Shown here one piece after another: positions 44,379 through 53,397 of a stretch of DNA of 64,000 nucleotides. Origin of the DNA: Planctomycetales bacterium ZRK34 (lineage in GTDB: Bacteria > Planctomycetota > Phycisphaerae > Phycisphaerales > Zrk34); the NCBI GenBank assembly GCA_014873095.1, contig CP050848.1, positions 3,159,850 through 3,223,849 on the forward strand, read 5' to 3'. Position 1 is the first letter of the stretch; every line of letters starts with the position of its first letter. The notes under the pieces were generated by a model, which was given only the letters and a program-made list of their open reading frames with translations, made no database searches and was not told where the DNA came from. Position numbers and translations under genes: made by a program.

Positions 44379-45341
44379 ATGCAATCCCGCTGGACGTGGA
44401 TGTGTTGTGCTTTGCTCGCAGTCGCCGCGGCGGCACACGCTCAGTTGCCCGATGCCAAACCCGTGCCTGCGATGCAGGTGCTGCCGCTGCCTTACGGGCA
44501 GGCTTCGTTCACCTGGCTCGGCCGCGAAATCACCCGCTACCACTTCAGTCCGTCGCTGAAGCGCCCATTCTGGTACCCGATACGACTGCCCGGCGGGCGT
44601 TCGCTGACGCGTATCGGCCATCCGCATGACCCGCATGGGCATCGTCACCACGATTCGGTGTGGGTCTCCCACATGAAAATCGACGGGATCAGCTTCTGGG
44701 AGAACGACAATGATCAACGCATCGTCTGCGCCAGAGTCTACGAATACGGCGACAGCGACGAAGCTGCGTGGATGGTCAGCGAGAATCGGTGGATGGCGGG
44801 TGATCGGCTCGTCCTGCGTGAGTTGCGGCGCTGCGAGGTCAGACCCACGGGTGATGACCACTGGCTGATGATCATCGATCTCGAATTCAAAACACCCGGC
44901 GACAATCCCGTCACGCTGGATCAGTCATTTTTCGGATTGATCGGCGTGCGCATGGCCAAGACGATTGGCGTTAGGGATGGTGGCGGTCGCATTCTCAATG
45001 CCGAAGGGCTGATCAACGAGAAGGCGGTGTTTCGTCAGCCGACGCGCTGGGTCGACTACAGCGGACCGATCGCGCCCGGCGAGCAGGGCGATGTCGCAGC
45101 CGGCATCTCGCTGATGGATCATCCATCGAATCCGAACTTCCCGGCGAAGTTTCACGTGCGCAACGACGGCTGGATGGGCGTGTGTACCACGGGCAAGGAC
45201 GCGATCACAGTCGAGCCCGGCAAGCCGCGACATTTCCGATATGGATTGTGGGTTCACCCCGGCGCCCCGGATGGCGAGGCGATCAACGCCATGTGGAAAA
45301 TGTTCAGCGAGCAGCCGGCCGCGTCGCTGACATGGAAGTGA
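44379..45341 (+). CDS. Secreted DUF6807 (PmoA-like) protein
   Basis: 320 residues with signal peptide (ALLAVAAAAHAQ). The core FTWLGREITRYHFSPSLKRP, GHPHDPHGHRHHDSVWVSHM and MVSENRWM fits the DUF6807 family often listed as PmoA-like, with a histidine-rich loop that could bind metal. The GTG at 44376 is an alternative start. It is the effector gene of cassette 3 and converges with dapB. The biochemical role of the family is not established. Confidence 0.8.
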   Translation: MQSRWTWMCCALLAVAAAAHAQLPDAKPVPAMQVLPLPYGQASFTWLGREITRYHFSPSLKRPFWYPIRLPGGRSLTRIGHPHDPHGHRHHDSVWVSHMKIDGISFWENDNDQRIVCARVYEYGDSDEAAWMVSENRWMAGDRLVLRELRRCEVRPTGDDHWLMIIDLEFKTPGDNPVTLDQSFFGLIGVRMAKTIGVRDGGGRILNAEGLINEKAVFRQPTRWVDYSGPIAPGEQGDVAAGISLMDHPSNPNFPAKFHVRNDGWMGVCTTGKDAITVEPGKPRHFRYGLWVHPGAPDGEAINAMWKMFSEQPAASLTWK

Positions 45342-45354
45342 TCGCGCGGGGCTG

Positions 45355-46158
45355 TCAGTCGTCCAGGCCCAGTACGTCTTTCATCGTGAAGCGACCGGAC
45401 TTTTTGTCACCCAGCCACAGGGCGGCACGCACCGCGCCGCGGGCGAAGGTGTCACGGCTTGTGGCCACATGCGACAGCTCGACGCGCTCGCCGAGCGTGG
45501 CGAAGTAGGCTGTGTGCTCGCCGACCACATCGCCCATGCGCAGCGACTGCATCGTGATCTTGCCACGTTCACGCTCGCACTCGCCGCCGTGACGGGTGTA
45601 CACCAGGTCGGAGGCGGGATCTTTGCCGGTCGCCTTGCAGATCGACTCGGCGATGCCGAGGGCGGTGCCGGACGGGGCGTCCTTCTTGAAACGATGGTGG
45701 GTCTCGACGATTTCGATGTCGTAGTCATCGCCGAGCTGCTGAGCGGCGCGGGCGGCCAGGGCGAACAGCAAGTTCACGCCCAGGCTCATGTTCGGGGCCT
45801 GCACGATGGCGATCGACTTGGCCGCTTCATCGATGGCTGCGTGGTCCTCGGCCGTCAGCCCGGTGGTGCCGATGACGATGGCGGTGTTGGTTTCGACGCA
45901 GCGAGGCAGCAGCGTGCGGGTCGATTCCGGCAGTGTGAAATCGATCAGCACGTCGGCCGAGCCGTCGTAGGCGTCGGTGATCGCAACAGGGCCGGCTGGC
46001 GCGGGAGCGTGCTGGCCGAGCGCGGGGTGGCCGGGGCGCTCGAAAGCGCTGACGAGTTCGGCGCCGCTGGTTTCAGCGGTGATGGCGGTCAGGCGGAGGC
46101 CCATGCGGCCGGCGGCGCCGGCAACGGCGATTTTGACGGTGTTTGCGGATTGTGACAT
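45355..46158 (-). CDS. dapB: 4-hydroxy-tetrahydrodipicolinate reductase
   Basis: 267 residues from ATG 46158, the usual length. It reduces 4-hydroxy-tetrahydrodipicolinate with NAD(P)H in lysine and diaminopimelate synthesis. The nucleotide-binding motif is VAGAAGRMGLRL, and the catalytic segment is ETHHRFKKDAPSGTAL with its conserved His-His and Lys. No strong ribosome binding site upstream; ATG 46167 is also possible. Monocistronic here. Confidence 0.93.
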   Translation of the reverse strand: MSQSANTVKIAVAGAAGRMGLRLTAITAETSGAELVSAFERPGHPALGQHAPAPAGPVAITDAYDGSADVLIDFTLPESTRTLLPRCVETNTAIVIGTTGLTAEDHAAIDEAAKSIAIVQAPNMSLGVNLLFALAARAAQQLGDDYDIEIVETHHRFKKDAPSGTALGIAESICKATGKDPASDLVYTRHGGECERERGKITMQSLRMGDVVGEHTAYFATLGERVELSHVATSRDTFARGAVRAALWLGDKKSGRFTMKDVLGLDD

Positions 46159-46207
46159 GGGGGGCATTGTACGGCGTGTCCAGGCAAATGACGAACGGGA
46201 GCGGCGC

Positions 46208-46270
46208 AATAGCCGCAGCCTGACAGGCTGCGGACTCCGAACATCCGCGACCTGTCAGGTCGCGGCTATT
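46208..46270. repeat. Two-hairpin cloverleaf repeat (REP-like)
   Basis: Closing stem AATAGCC (46208-46214) / GGCTATT (46264-46270) encloses two 9-bp hairpins with 3-nt loops: CCGCAGCCT/AGGCTGCGG (46213-46233) and CCGCGACCT/AGGTCGCGG (46245-46265), joined by ACTCCGAACAT. Same layout as 33453-33505. Located between divergent dapB and the NuoG-like gene; short direct repeats of GGTCATTGG follow. Confidence 0.88.
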
Positions 46271-46379
46271 GGTCATTGGGATATGGTCATTGGTCATTCT
46301 CAAACCACATGGCATCGTGTCAGGTTTTCACGTAAACTGTCCGGCTGTGCACCGCACCCGCAGCCCGCGAGATTCACCC

Positions 46380-47987
46380 ATGCCCACGATCAAAATTGGC
46401 GACAAAGTCTGCGAATTCGAAGGCCGAAAAACCGTCCTGCAGGTCGCCCAGGAAAACGGCATCGAAATCCCCAGCTACTGCTACCACCCGGGGCTGAGCA
46501 TCGTCGCCTCGTGTCGCATCTGCCTGGCCGAGGTCGCCCAGCCGAATCCGAAGACCGGCGAACTGCAGACGATCCCCAAGCTCGTGCCTACGTGTCAGCA
46601 CCCGGCCGTTGACGGCTCCGAGGTCTACATCCAGTCGGAAAAGACCCGCGCCAATCAGAAGGCCGTCATGGAATACCTGCTGATCAACCATCCGCTGGAC
46701 TGCCCCGTCTGCGATCAGGCCGGCGAGTGCTACCTGCAGGACTATTCCTATCGCTACGGGCGGGCGTCCAGCCGCTTCGAAGAGAACAAGATCAAGCAGC
46801 CCAAAAAAGACGTCGGCGACAACGTCCTGCTGTATTCCGACCGCTGCATCATGTGCACCCGCTGCGTGCGCTTCACGCGTGAAGTCACCGGCACCGCGGA
46901 GTTGAGCGTTCAGGGCCGTGGCTGCAAGGAAGAGATCGACATCTTCCCCGGTCGGCCGCTGAACAACGAACTCTCCGGCAATGTCGTCGACATCTGTCCC
47001 GTCGGGGCGCTGCTGGATAAGCAGTTCCTCTTCGAGCAGCGCGTGTGGTACCTCAAGAGCGCCGCCAGCATCGACCCGATCACCGCTTCGGGTGACAACA
47101 TCTGGATCGACCACAACAAGGATCGCATCTGGCGTGTCAAGCCCCGCACGAATGAAGACGTCAACAAGTGGTGGATCAGCGATGAGATCCGCTACGGGTG
47201 GAAGTTTGCCCTGGATGAGGGTCGCCTGACGATGCCCCGCCGCAAGGTGCAGGGCGCCCTGGAAGACACCGACTGGAAGCAGGCGTATCAGGCGGCGATC
47301 GAAGGCCTCAAAGCCAAGAAACTCGCCGTGATGGTCTCGCCCATGCTCAGCTGCGAAGACGCCTACATGCTCGGCAAGGCTGTGCGGGCGATCGACGAGG
47401 GGGCGCTGCTGGCCGTCGGACCGGTGCCGCGTCACGGTGAAGACAAGACCTTCCCGGGTGGATACACGATCTACGCTGAGAAAGCCCCGAACGCACGTGG
47501 TGTGAAGCGCGTGCTCGAGCAGATCGCCGGCGAAGGCAATGTCGTTGACTTCGATGCATTCATCGACAAGGTCAGCGAGCGCGACGCCGTCGTGCTGACC
47601 GGCAACTATCCCAGCGAGTGGGTCACGCAGAAGCTTGCCGACGCGATCAAGGGTAAGTTCACCGTGCTCATCGACACGCTGCCGAATCGTCTGACCGATG
47701 CCGTCGACGTGCTGCTGCCTTCAGTGACGTGGGCGGAGAAGTCCGGCACCTTCGAGAACGTCAACAATCGCCTGCAGGCCTTCGAGGCGGCGATTCCGCC
47801 GATCGAGTTCGCACACGCCGAAGCGCAGATCGGGCTCGACCTGCTGGCTGCGGCCGGCATCGAAAAACCCGCCCGTTACGATGCCGCCACGGTGCGTGCG
47901 GAGATCGGCGGCGCGCTGGCCGACGAGGTCCACCTGCCCTCCGGCAGTCGTGATCGCGAGCCGGACATGCAGTACGTCGAACTCTGA
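46380..47987 (+). CDS. nuoG: NADH-quinone oxidoreductase subunit G-like iron-sulfur protein
   Basis: 535 residues from ATG 46380; the extension to 46269 crosses the REP element. Cluster motifs: [2Fe-2S] Cys34, Cys45, Cys48 and Cys72; HPLDCPVCDQAGEC; then CIMCTRC with a later ICPVGAL for [4Fe-4S]. A shortened molybdopterin-oxidoreductase-like part follows. NuoG transfers electrons within the peripheral arm of complex I. No other nuo gene is nearby, so the complex is encoded elsewhere or this is a separate formate/NADH-linked subunit. It overlaps the next gene by one base (TGATG). Confidence 0.85.
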   Translation: MPTIKIGDKVCEFEGRKTVLQVAQENGIEIPSYCYHPGLSIVASCRICLAEVAQPNPKTGELQTIPKLVPTCQHPAVDGSEVYIQSEKTRANQKAVMEYLLINHPLDCPVCDQAGECYLQDYSYRYGRASSRFEENKIKQPKKDVGDNVLLYSDRCIMCTRCVRFTREVTGTAELSVQGRGCKEEIDIFPGRPLNNELSGNVVDICPVGALLDKQFLFEQRVWYLKSAASIDPITASGDNIWIDHNKDRIWRVKPRTNEDVNKWWISDEIRYGWKFALDEGRLTMPRRKVQGALEDTDWKQAYQAAIEGLKAKKLAVMVSPMLSCEDAYMLGKAVRAIDEGALLAVGPVPRHGEDKTFPGGYTIYAEKAPNARGVKRVLEQIAGEGNVVDFDAFIDKVSERDAVVLTGNYPSEWVTQKLADAIKGKFTVLIDTLPNRLTDAVDVLLPSVTWAEKSGTFENVNNRLQAFEAAIPPIEFAHAEAQIGLDLLAAAGIEKPARYDAATVRAEIGGALADEVHLPSGSRDREPDMQYVEL

Positions 47988-48337
47988 TGTCAGACGTCAC
48001 GATTTATCACAACCCGCGCTGTTCAAAATCGCGACAGACGCTCGCACTGCTGCGCGAGCGCGACATCGAGCCGCGCGTGGTGGAGTATTTGAATCACCCA
48101 CCGACGGCCGTCCAACTCAAAAAGATCATCAAGCAACTCGGCATGCCCGCGAAGGACATCATCCGTCGCCGGGAAAAACCCTTCGCCGAGCTCAAGCTGT
48201 CAGAAAAGCTCGATGACGATGCGGCATTGATCGCCGCGATGGTCGAGCACCCCATTCTCATCGAACGCCCGATTGTGGTGACCGACAAAGGCGCGCGGAT
48301 CGGACGTCCGCCCGAGTCAGTCCTCGAAGTGCTCTGA
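47987..48337 (+). CDS. ArsC/Spx family protein (arsenate reductase-like)
   Basis: 116 residues, the standard length of the glutaredoxin-like arsenate reductase family, with catalytic Cys12 in YHNPRCSKSRQTL and the arginine-containing loops IIRRREKPFAEL and PIVVTDKGARIGRPP. Reduces arsenate with glutathione or mycothiol in known members; a general thiol role is also possible. Translationally coupled to the NuoG-like gene. Confidence 0.88.
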   Translation: MSDVTIYHNPRCSKSRQTLALLRERDIEPRVVEYLNHPPTAVQLKKIIKQLGMPAKDIIRRREKPFAELKLSEKLDDDAALIAAMVEHPILIERPIVVTDKGARIGRPPESVLEVL

Positions 48338-48349
48338 ATCTACAAGCTG

Positions 48350-50419
48350 TCAGTTGCTATCGGCGTGTTCGAACAGCAGCGCGACGCGCTCACGTTGAAT
48401 TTTCACCGTGCGCTCGGTGTCTTCTGGCAGGAAGTAGCCGGCCTTCTCATATTCCCGACACTTGGCGGTGAGTTGATTCAGATAGTCATCCAGGCTTGTG
48501 TAACGCTCCTGCACCGAGCGGCGCGGGTCGCCGGTCTTTTCACGATCGGCCAGGGTGACAGGAAACGGGATGTACGAACCTGAAAGACTGTAAAGCTCAT
48601 TCGCCGCGGGGCCGTCGGCACGACGCAGCCGCCAACTGGTGTAGGTGGCGACGGGAACGGCAACCTCAGGGGCGGAAAGACATCCCATGTCGTTGCCATC
48701 CGAGTCCGAACGCGGAACCAGCACGCAGTAATCACCACGCGGCAGCGGCGGCTGATAGTCGACGATGCGCTGCTTCTGCCAGCGTGGGCCGAAGTCGAGA
48801 TACGATGGCTGTTGGATCACCTGCGGATAGCGAATGCCGGGAATCTCGGGAAAACCGGTCGCATTCTGCGTCCAGGCGACCAGCGTGCCATCGTTGATGG
48901 TCGGGTAAACACTCGGCGGTGGAGCCGTGCCGTCTTTGGCCCAGCGGTCTAGCGCCAGCAGCAGGGCGCGGATGAAGGGTTTGTAATCGGCGGGGTTGGG
49001 CGCGGTCTGGCCATCGCCGCAGTTCGTCGTGAAACCACTGGGGCCGTGTTGCGTGCCGCCGAAGTAGTACAGACGCACGTTGTCGGGAATCACAGCATCT
49101 TCGCGGCCGAGCGGATCGGTGTGTACAAGCGACCCGCTGCGATTCCAATATTCGGATGAAGACTGCGTATGCATGACCAGCGGGGCGGTGCCGCTGCGCT
49201 CGGCACGCTGAAGAATCCCTTCGGTCAACCCGGACAGCGGATCGGTCTGCGTGCCGTAGGCAAACGGAAAACGATCCGGCGGATAATCATGATGGTCGTG
49301 CTGGCCGGCGTGTCGCGTCGGCTGGGCGAAGCGGTGGTTGAATGATCCCATGCCGCCGCCGGACACGTGCGGCATGATCCCGTCGAAAACCTTGCGGCCC
49401 TGCTCGTCGGCGTTGAATCCCCAATACGTCATCTCACGAAGAAACCGCCCGCTCTGTGACACCCCAAATGAATGCGCCCGCTTGATCGGCGAGTGTCCAT
49501 CGACGAGCAACGGATTATCACGACCGGTCCCGTGTTTGATCGCGGCGACCAGATCGCGCACCGCAGTGAAGCAAGTACCCATCACGACCGAGTCCTGCGC
49601 CTCGTAGATCAACTCGTAGATATTCAGTTTCTTCAGCCCCTTCGGATACTCCAACTCGACCTTGGGCAACTGCGTCGGTGAATCACTATCGACCTCGCTG
49701 ACATGCAGCGTCCAATCCTCTCGCGGGATCAGTACACGCGGCTGTTTCGGCAGCAGGCGCTGCGTCAGCGTGGCGGATTTGAGCCCTTCAGCCGTCGGGC
49801 GGTAAGACCCGTGGCCGCCCCAGTTGACGACGGTGCGCTTTGTATCACCGCCGGGCACGATCTCGCAGCGCACTTTGCCGGTGATATGACCCGTCAACGG
49901 GGGCGGCGAAAGACGCAGTCGCCCGTTGCCGGGAAGCAACTCGCCGTCCCATCCGCTCCAGACGATGGTGAATCCGTGGCGCATCAGAAAGCCGTCGCCG
50001 GCGTGCTTTTTCTCTTTGGGGGCGTTGCTGCCGGAGGCGTAGTTGAAATGACGCAGCAGGTTGAGATTGCCGCGATTGTTCACACCGTAGATCATCGCGC
50101 CGTTGCCCTTGGTCAGATCCTTCGGCGCGAGGATGTACAGGTCAGCGAAAAGTTCGACCTTGCCCTGGGCGTTGCGCGGGGCAAGGTCGAGATCGACGAC
50201 GTTGGCATTGGCCCGCAGCGAGGGATCGAGTTCGTAGTAAACCCTTCCGGCGATCCACTCGTAGGGGCCGGTGTCCCCGAATGACTGACCCTCGGCAAAG
50301 TCGCCGCGCTGGGTGATCTCGAAGCGTGTGAGTTCCGCGGAAGCGGGTGACGGATGCAGGCATCCAATCAACAGCAACACGAAAGCGGTGACAACACGGC
50401 GGGTGAATGGGTATCGCAT
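48350..50419 (-). CDS. Secreted alpha/beta hydrolase domain protein
   Basis: 689 residues from ATG 50419, with GGAG 8 nt upstream; the frame to 50560 is not needed. A signal peptide (TAFVLLLIGCLHPSPASA) is followed by ELTRFEITQRGDFAEGQSFG, typical of the alpha/beta hydrolase domain family. FGVSQSGRFLREMTYW contains the nucleophile Ser in G-x-S-x-G-like context, and HGPSG the likely catalytic His region. Substrate unknown. The gene stands alone beside a beta-helix protein gene. Confidence 0.75.
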   Translation of the reverse strand: MRYPFTRRVVTAFVLLLIGCLHPSPASAELTRFEITQRGDFAEGQSFGDTGPYEWIAGRVYYELDPSLRANANVVDLDLAPRNAQGKVELFADLYILAPKDLTKGNGAMIYGVNNRGNLNLLRHFNYASGSNAPKEKKHAGDGFLMRHGFTIVWSGWDGELLPGNGRLRLSPPPLTGHITGKVRCEIVPGGDTKRTVVNWGGHGSYRPTAEGLKSATLTQRLLPKQPRVLIPREDWTLHVSEVDSDSPTQLPKVELEYPKGLKKLNIYELIYEAQDSVVMGTCFTAVRDLVAAIKHGTGRDNPLLVDGHSPIKRAHSFGVSQSGRFLREMTYWGFNADEQGRKVFDGIMPHVSGGGMGSFNHRFAQPTRHAGQHDHHDYPPDRFPFAYGTQTDPLSGLTEGILQRAERSGTAPLVMHTQSSSEYWNRSGSLVHTDPLGREDAVIPDNVRLYYFGGTQHGPSGFTTNCGDGQTAPNPADYKPFIRALLLALDRWAKDGTAPPPSVYPTINDGTLVAWTQNATGFPEIPGIRYPQVIQQPSYLDFGPRWQKQRIVDYQPPLPRGDYCVLVPRSDSDGNDMGCLSAPEVAVPVATYTSWRLRRADGPAANELYSLSGSYIPFPVTLADREKTGDPRRSVQERYTSLDDYLNQLTAKCREYEKAGYFLPEDTERTVKIQRERVALLFEHADSN

Positions 50420-50483
50420 CAGGTCGACTCCGGCGGGACGTAAAATTGAATCAAGCCGTGAACACAAGCAGTACAACACGATA

Positions 50484-52013
50484 CTAACGGGTGAGTCTCC
50501 GCTTGAGTTGCGCATCATACAGATTGACTGGTTGGATCGCAGCAGGGGCGATCGGCTCAAACCAGCGGCCGTCGGTCGACTTGATGGGTGGTTGATCTGT
50601 AGTGACGGCGACCAGGTTCATCAAGTCGGGCCCCCATCCGTCGGGCCAGGTTTGCGGGCGATCGGTGGTGATGTTCCACAGGGTCGTCCAAGCCGCGCTG
50701 TGACGTCCAAGCGCCGCGCCGCCGCCGGAACGAAACAGGTCACGCCCGAGGCCAGCATCGATGTGAGTGAACAGGTTGGCGAATGGGGCCCGGCGGTGAT
50801 GATCCAACGACAGGTCGAGGGCATTGCCGTTCATGAATACATTGCCGCAGGCGGCGCTGGCCACGGTCAGATCATGAATGAAGTGCGTTTCGAAGTTGAA
50901 CCCGGCGACGAGGTTGTCGGCGCCGCCGATCTGTATGCCGTGATGCCCGGTCGTGTTGGTGCGGTCCATCCGACGGTCGGAGGTGAGGGTGATGTCGGTA
51001 AGCGTGTTGTTGTAACCGTTGATGAAGATGCCGCTGTCGGCATGGCGAATGATGATGCGACGTGCCCAGCAGTGGCGGGTGCTGTCGAAGGCGATGGCAT
51101 TGCGGCCGAGCTCGGTGAAGTGACCTTCATAGTCGGTCACGGGAAATTCGAACGTCAGATTCTCAATGCCGATCTCCTCGGCGGATGAAGCGGCCGACCG
51201 CAGGACGGGATTCCACTGCGGACGGGCATCACACAGCAGGGGGCGGTCGATGGTGACGGTTTTTGCATCGGCGTTGATTGCCGTGATGCGGACGATCCAC
51301 GTGGGGCGTGTGTGACCGTTGACATTGTGCAGTTTGCTCGGGTCGTTGGCATACAGGTGTTCGGCCAGCGAGTTGTCGGGGGTGTCAGACTGCTGGAGGC
51401 GGAGTTCATCGCCGACCTGCAGAGCGTGGGGCTTGTCGACTTGAAGCGTTGTCGACCCGCGTGGCGCGTCGGCGGTGATGCGGGCGGGTGTGGCTGAGTC
51501 GAAGCGGCCGCGGATGCGGACAAACCCGCCGGACCATGAGTAATTGCTGGTGGGCCGGCCGGAGGTGGTTTGGCCCGGATTGGGTTTGACGTCTTCAAGG
51601 GTACGCGGGAAATAGAGCACGCATTGGGCGGGGTCGTCGCCGATCAGCACGGTGCCGCGCTGACGCATGTAGATGAAGTCCGTGATGATGTAGCGGCCGG
51701 GTGGGACGGCGATGACCTTGCCGCCGGCCTGGTCAAATGCTTTTTGAAAAGCGGCGGTGTCGTCAGTCTTGCCATCGCCGACGGCCCCGAAGTCTCGCAC
51801 CGAAACCTGCGGCTTCGCGGGCTCGGGCAGGGGCTTTTCACCGCGATGGTACCCCGCATAGGAAAAGTCCGGCAGGCGACCGGCGGGATCGTATCGATCG
51901 CCATCACGACCCCAGAGTACTGAATGCTGCGCCACCGCCGGGGCAGCGGCGACCATCATCGTGATAAAAGCAAGCGGAAGAATAAGTTTGCCAAGAGCGT
52001 CAGGTGTGTACAT
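50484..52013 (-). CDS. Secreted pectate lyase-like beta-helix protein
   Basis: 509 residues from ATG 52013. Signal peptide (LGKLILPLAFITMMVAAAPA VAQ). VRDFGAVGDGKTDDTAAFQK is the start of the Pectate_lyase_3 right-handed parallel beta-helix, and repeated NNTLTDITLTSD, NLVAGFNFETHFIHD and GNVFMNGNALDLSLDHH are coils of the helix. It probably cleaves or binds an acidic polysaccharide. Divergent from the permease gene with a 37-bp gap. An upstream ATG at 52052 would overlap it. Confidence 0.8.
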   Translation of the reverse strand: MYTPDALGKLILPLAFITMMVAAAPAVAQHSVLWGRDGDRYDPAGRLPDFSYAGYHRGEKPLPEPAKPQVSVRDFGAVGDGKTDDTAAFQKAFDQAGGKVIAVPPGRYIITDFIYMRQRGTVLIGDDPAQCVLYFPRTLEDVKPNPGQTTSGRPTSNYSWSGGFVRIRGRFDSATPARITADAPRGSTTLQVDKPHALQVGDELRLQQSDTPDNSLAEHLYANDPSKLHNVNGHTRPTWIVRITAINADAKTVTIDRPLLCDARPQWNPVLRSAASSAEEIGIENLTFEFPVTDYEGHFTELGRNAIAFDSTRHCWARRIIIRHADSGIFINGYNNTLTDITLTSDRRMDRTNTTGHHGIQIGGADNLVAGFNFETHFIHDLTVASAACGNVFMNGNALDLSLDHHRRAPFANLFTHIDAGLGRDLFRSGGGAALGRHSAAWTTLWNITTDRPQTWPDGWGPDLMNLVAVTTDQPPIKSTDGRWFEPIAPAAIQPVNLYDAQLKRRLTR

Positions 52014-52050
52014 GATGTCATCTCGCAGCGAACGGATTACAGGTTGAATC

Positions 52051-53391
52051 ATGTCACGAACCCGTACGAGAAAACTCAAGCGGCAGATCGGCGTTGTCGG
52101 CGCGACGCTGTTGGGGCTGGGCTCGATTCTCGGGACCGGGGTGTTCGTGAGCTTCGGGCTGGCGATGGAGACGGCCGGGCCGGCAGTATTGATCGCCATC
52201 GTCATTGCGGGTTTAGTTGCCGGGTGTAACGCACTGAGCAGCGCACAGCTTGCATCAAGCTACCCGCGAAGCGGCGGGACTTACGAATACGGCTATCGCT
52301 ACCTGACTCCGACGCTGGGATTCACCGCGGGGTGGATGTTTCTGATCGCCAAAAGCGCCTCGGCGGCGACCGCGGCGCTGGGCCTGGCGGGGTATGGCCT
52401 TTTGGCGTTCGATATGTATGAGCCGGGGCTGGCCACGGCGGTCGCCCTCGGCGCCGCGGGCATGATGACGATCATCGTGGCCGGTGGTGTGACACGGTCC
52501 AACGCGGCCAACGCGATTCTGCTGGCGGTGACGATCGGCAGCCTCGTGGTGTTTGTCGGGGTCGGCATGCACCGGGCAATCGTGGGGTCTGTCGAACACA
52601 TGTCGCCGCTGTTTCCGAGGCCCGCCGGTGATGTCGTTGGCGCCTGGCAGCGAAGCCTGATGACGGCTCGCCATCTGCTCGGGGCCACGGCTCTGATGTT
52701 CGTGGCTTACACCGGCTACGGGCGCATCGCCACGCTCAGCGAAGAGGTGCACCACCCGCGGCGAACGATACCGATAGCGATCGTGGTGACGCTGGCGGTC
52801 AGTATGTTGCTGTACCTGAGTGTGGGGTTTGTTGCGGTGGCTTCGGTCGGCCCGGAGGCGGTGGTCAAAGCGACGCAACAGCATGCAGCGCCGCTGGAAG
52901 TGGTGGCACGGATGTGGGAGCGGCCGCGATTGGGTTGGCTGATGACGGCAGGGGCGATCACAGCCATGGGCGGGGTGCTGCTGAACCTGCTGCTGGGTTT
53001 AAGTCGGGTGTTGCTGGCGATGGGCCGGCGGCGCGACATGCCGTCGATCGTGGCGCGGCTCGACGAGGAGGGAACCACGCCCTGGGTGGCGGTCATCGTC
53101 GTGGGCCTGGTTGTGATGGGGCTGATTCTGCTCGGCGACATCCGCATGGCCTGGTCGCTGAGCGCGTTCACCGTATTGATCTACTACGGCATCACCAATC
53201 TCGCGGCGATCCGTCTGCCGAAGCGTCTGCGGCTTTATCCGGTGTTTATCCCGTGGTGCGGGCTGATCAGTTGCCTGGGGCTGGCGGCATGTGTCAACCG
53301 CCATGCGATGATCACCGGCATCGTCATCGTCGTCATCGGATTGATCTGGCACCGGATCGTTTTTCGCCGGCGGCGCAGCGTCATCGGTTGA
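52051..53391 (+). CDS. APC-family amino acid permease
   Basis: 446 residues with about 12 membrane helices. The first (IGVVGATLLGLGSILGTGVF) carries the G-x-x-G-S-x-L-G-T-G motif of the amino acid/polyamine/organocation family. Transport substrate cannot be told from sequence. Monocistronic, convergent with tkt. Confidence 0.88.
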   Translation: MSRTRTRKLKRQIGVVGATLLGLGSILGTGVFVSFGLAMETAGPAVLIAIVIAGLVAGCNALSSAQLASSYPRSGGTYEYGYRYLTPTLGFTAGWMFLIAKSASAATAALGLAGYGLLAFDMYEPGLATAVALGAAGMMTIIVAGGVTRSNAANAILLAVTIGSLVVFVGVGMHRAIVGSVEHMSPLFPRPAGDVVGAWQRSLMTARHLLGATALMFVAYTGYGRIATLSEEVHHPRRTIPIAIVVTLAVSMLLYLSVGFVAVASVGPEAVVKATQQHAAPLEVVARMWERPRLGWLMTAGAITAMGGVLLNLLLGLSRVLLAMGRRRDMPSIVARLDEEGTTPWVAVIVVGLVVMGLILLGDIRMAWSLSAFTVLIYYGITNLAAIRLPKRLRLYPVFIPWCGLISCLGLAACVNRHAMITGIVIVVIGLIWHRIVFRRRRSVIG

Positions 53392-53397
53392 CGGGGC

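Noticed and set aside
46208..46270. CRISPR repeat
   Set aside because: Only nested palindromes, no regularly spaced identical repeats.
46374..47435. 353-residue minus-strand open frame
   Set aside because: Antisense to the NuoG-like gene whose Cys motifs are intact.
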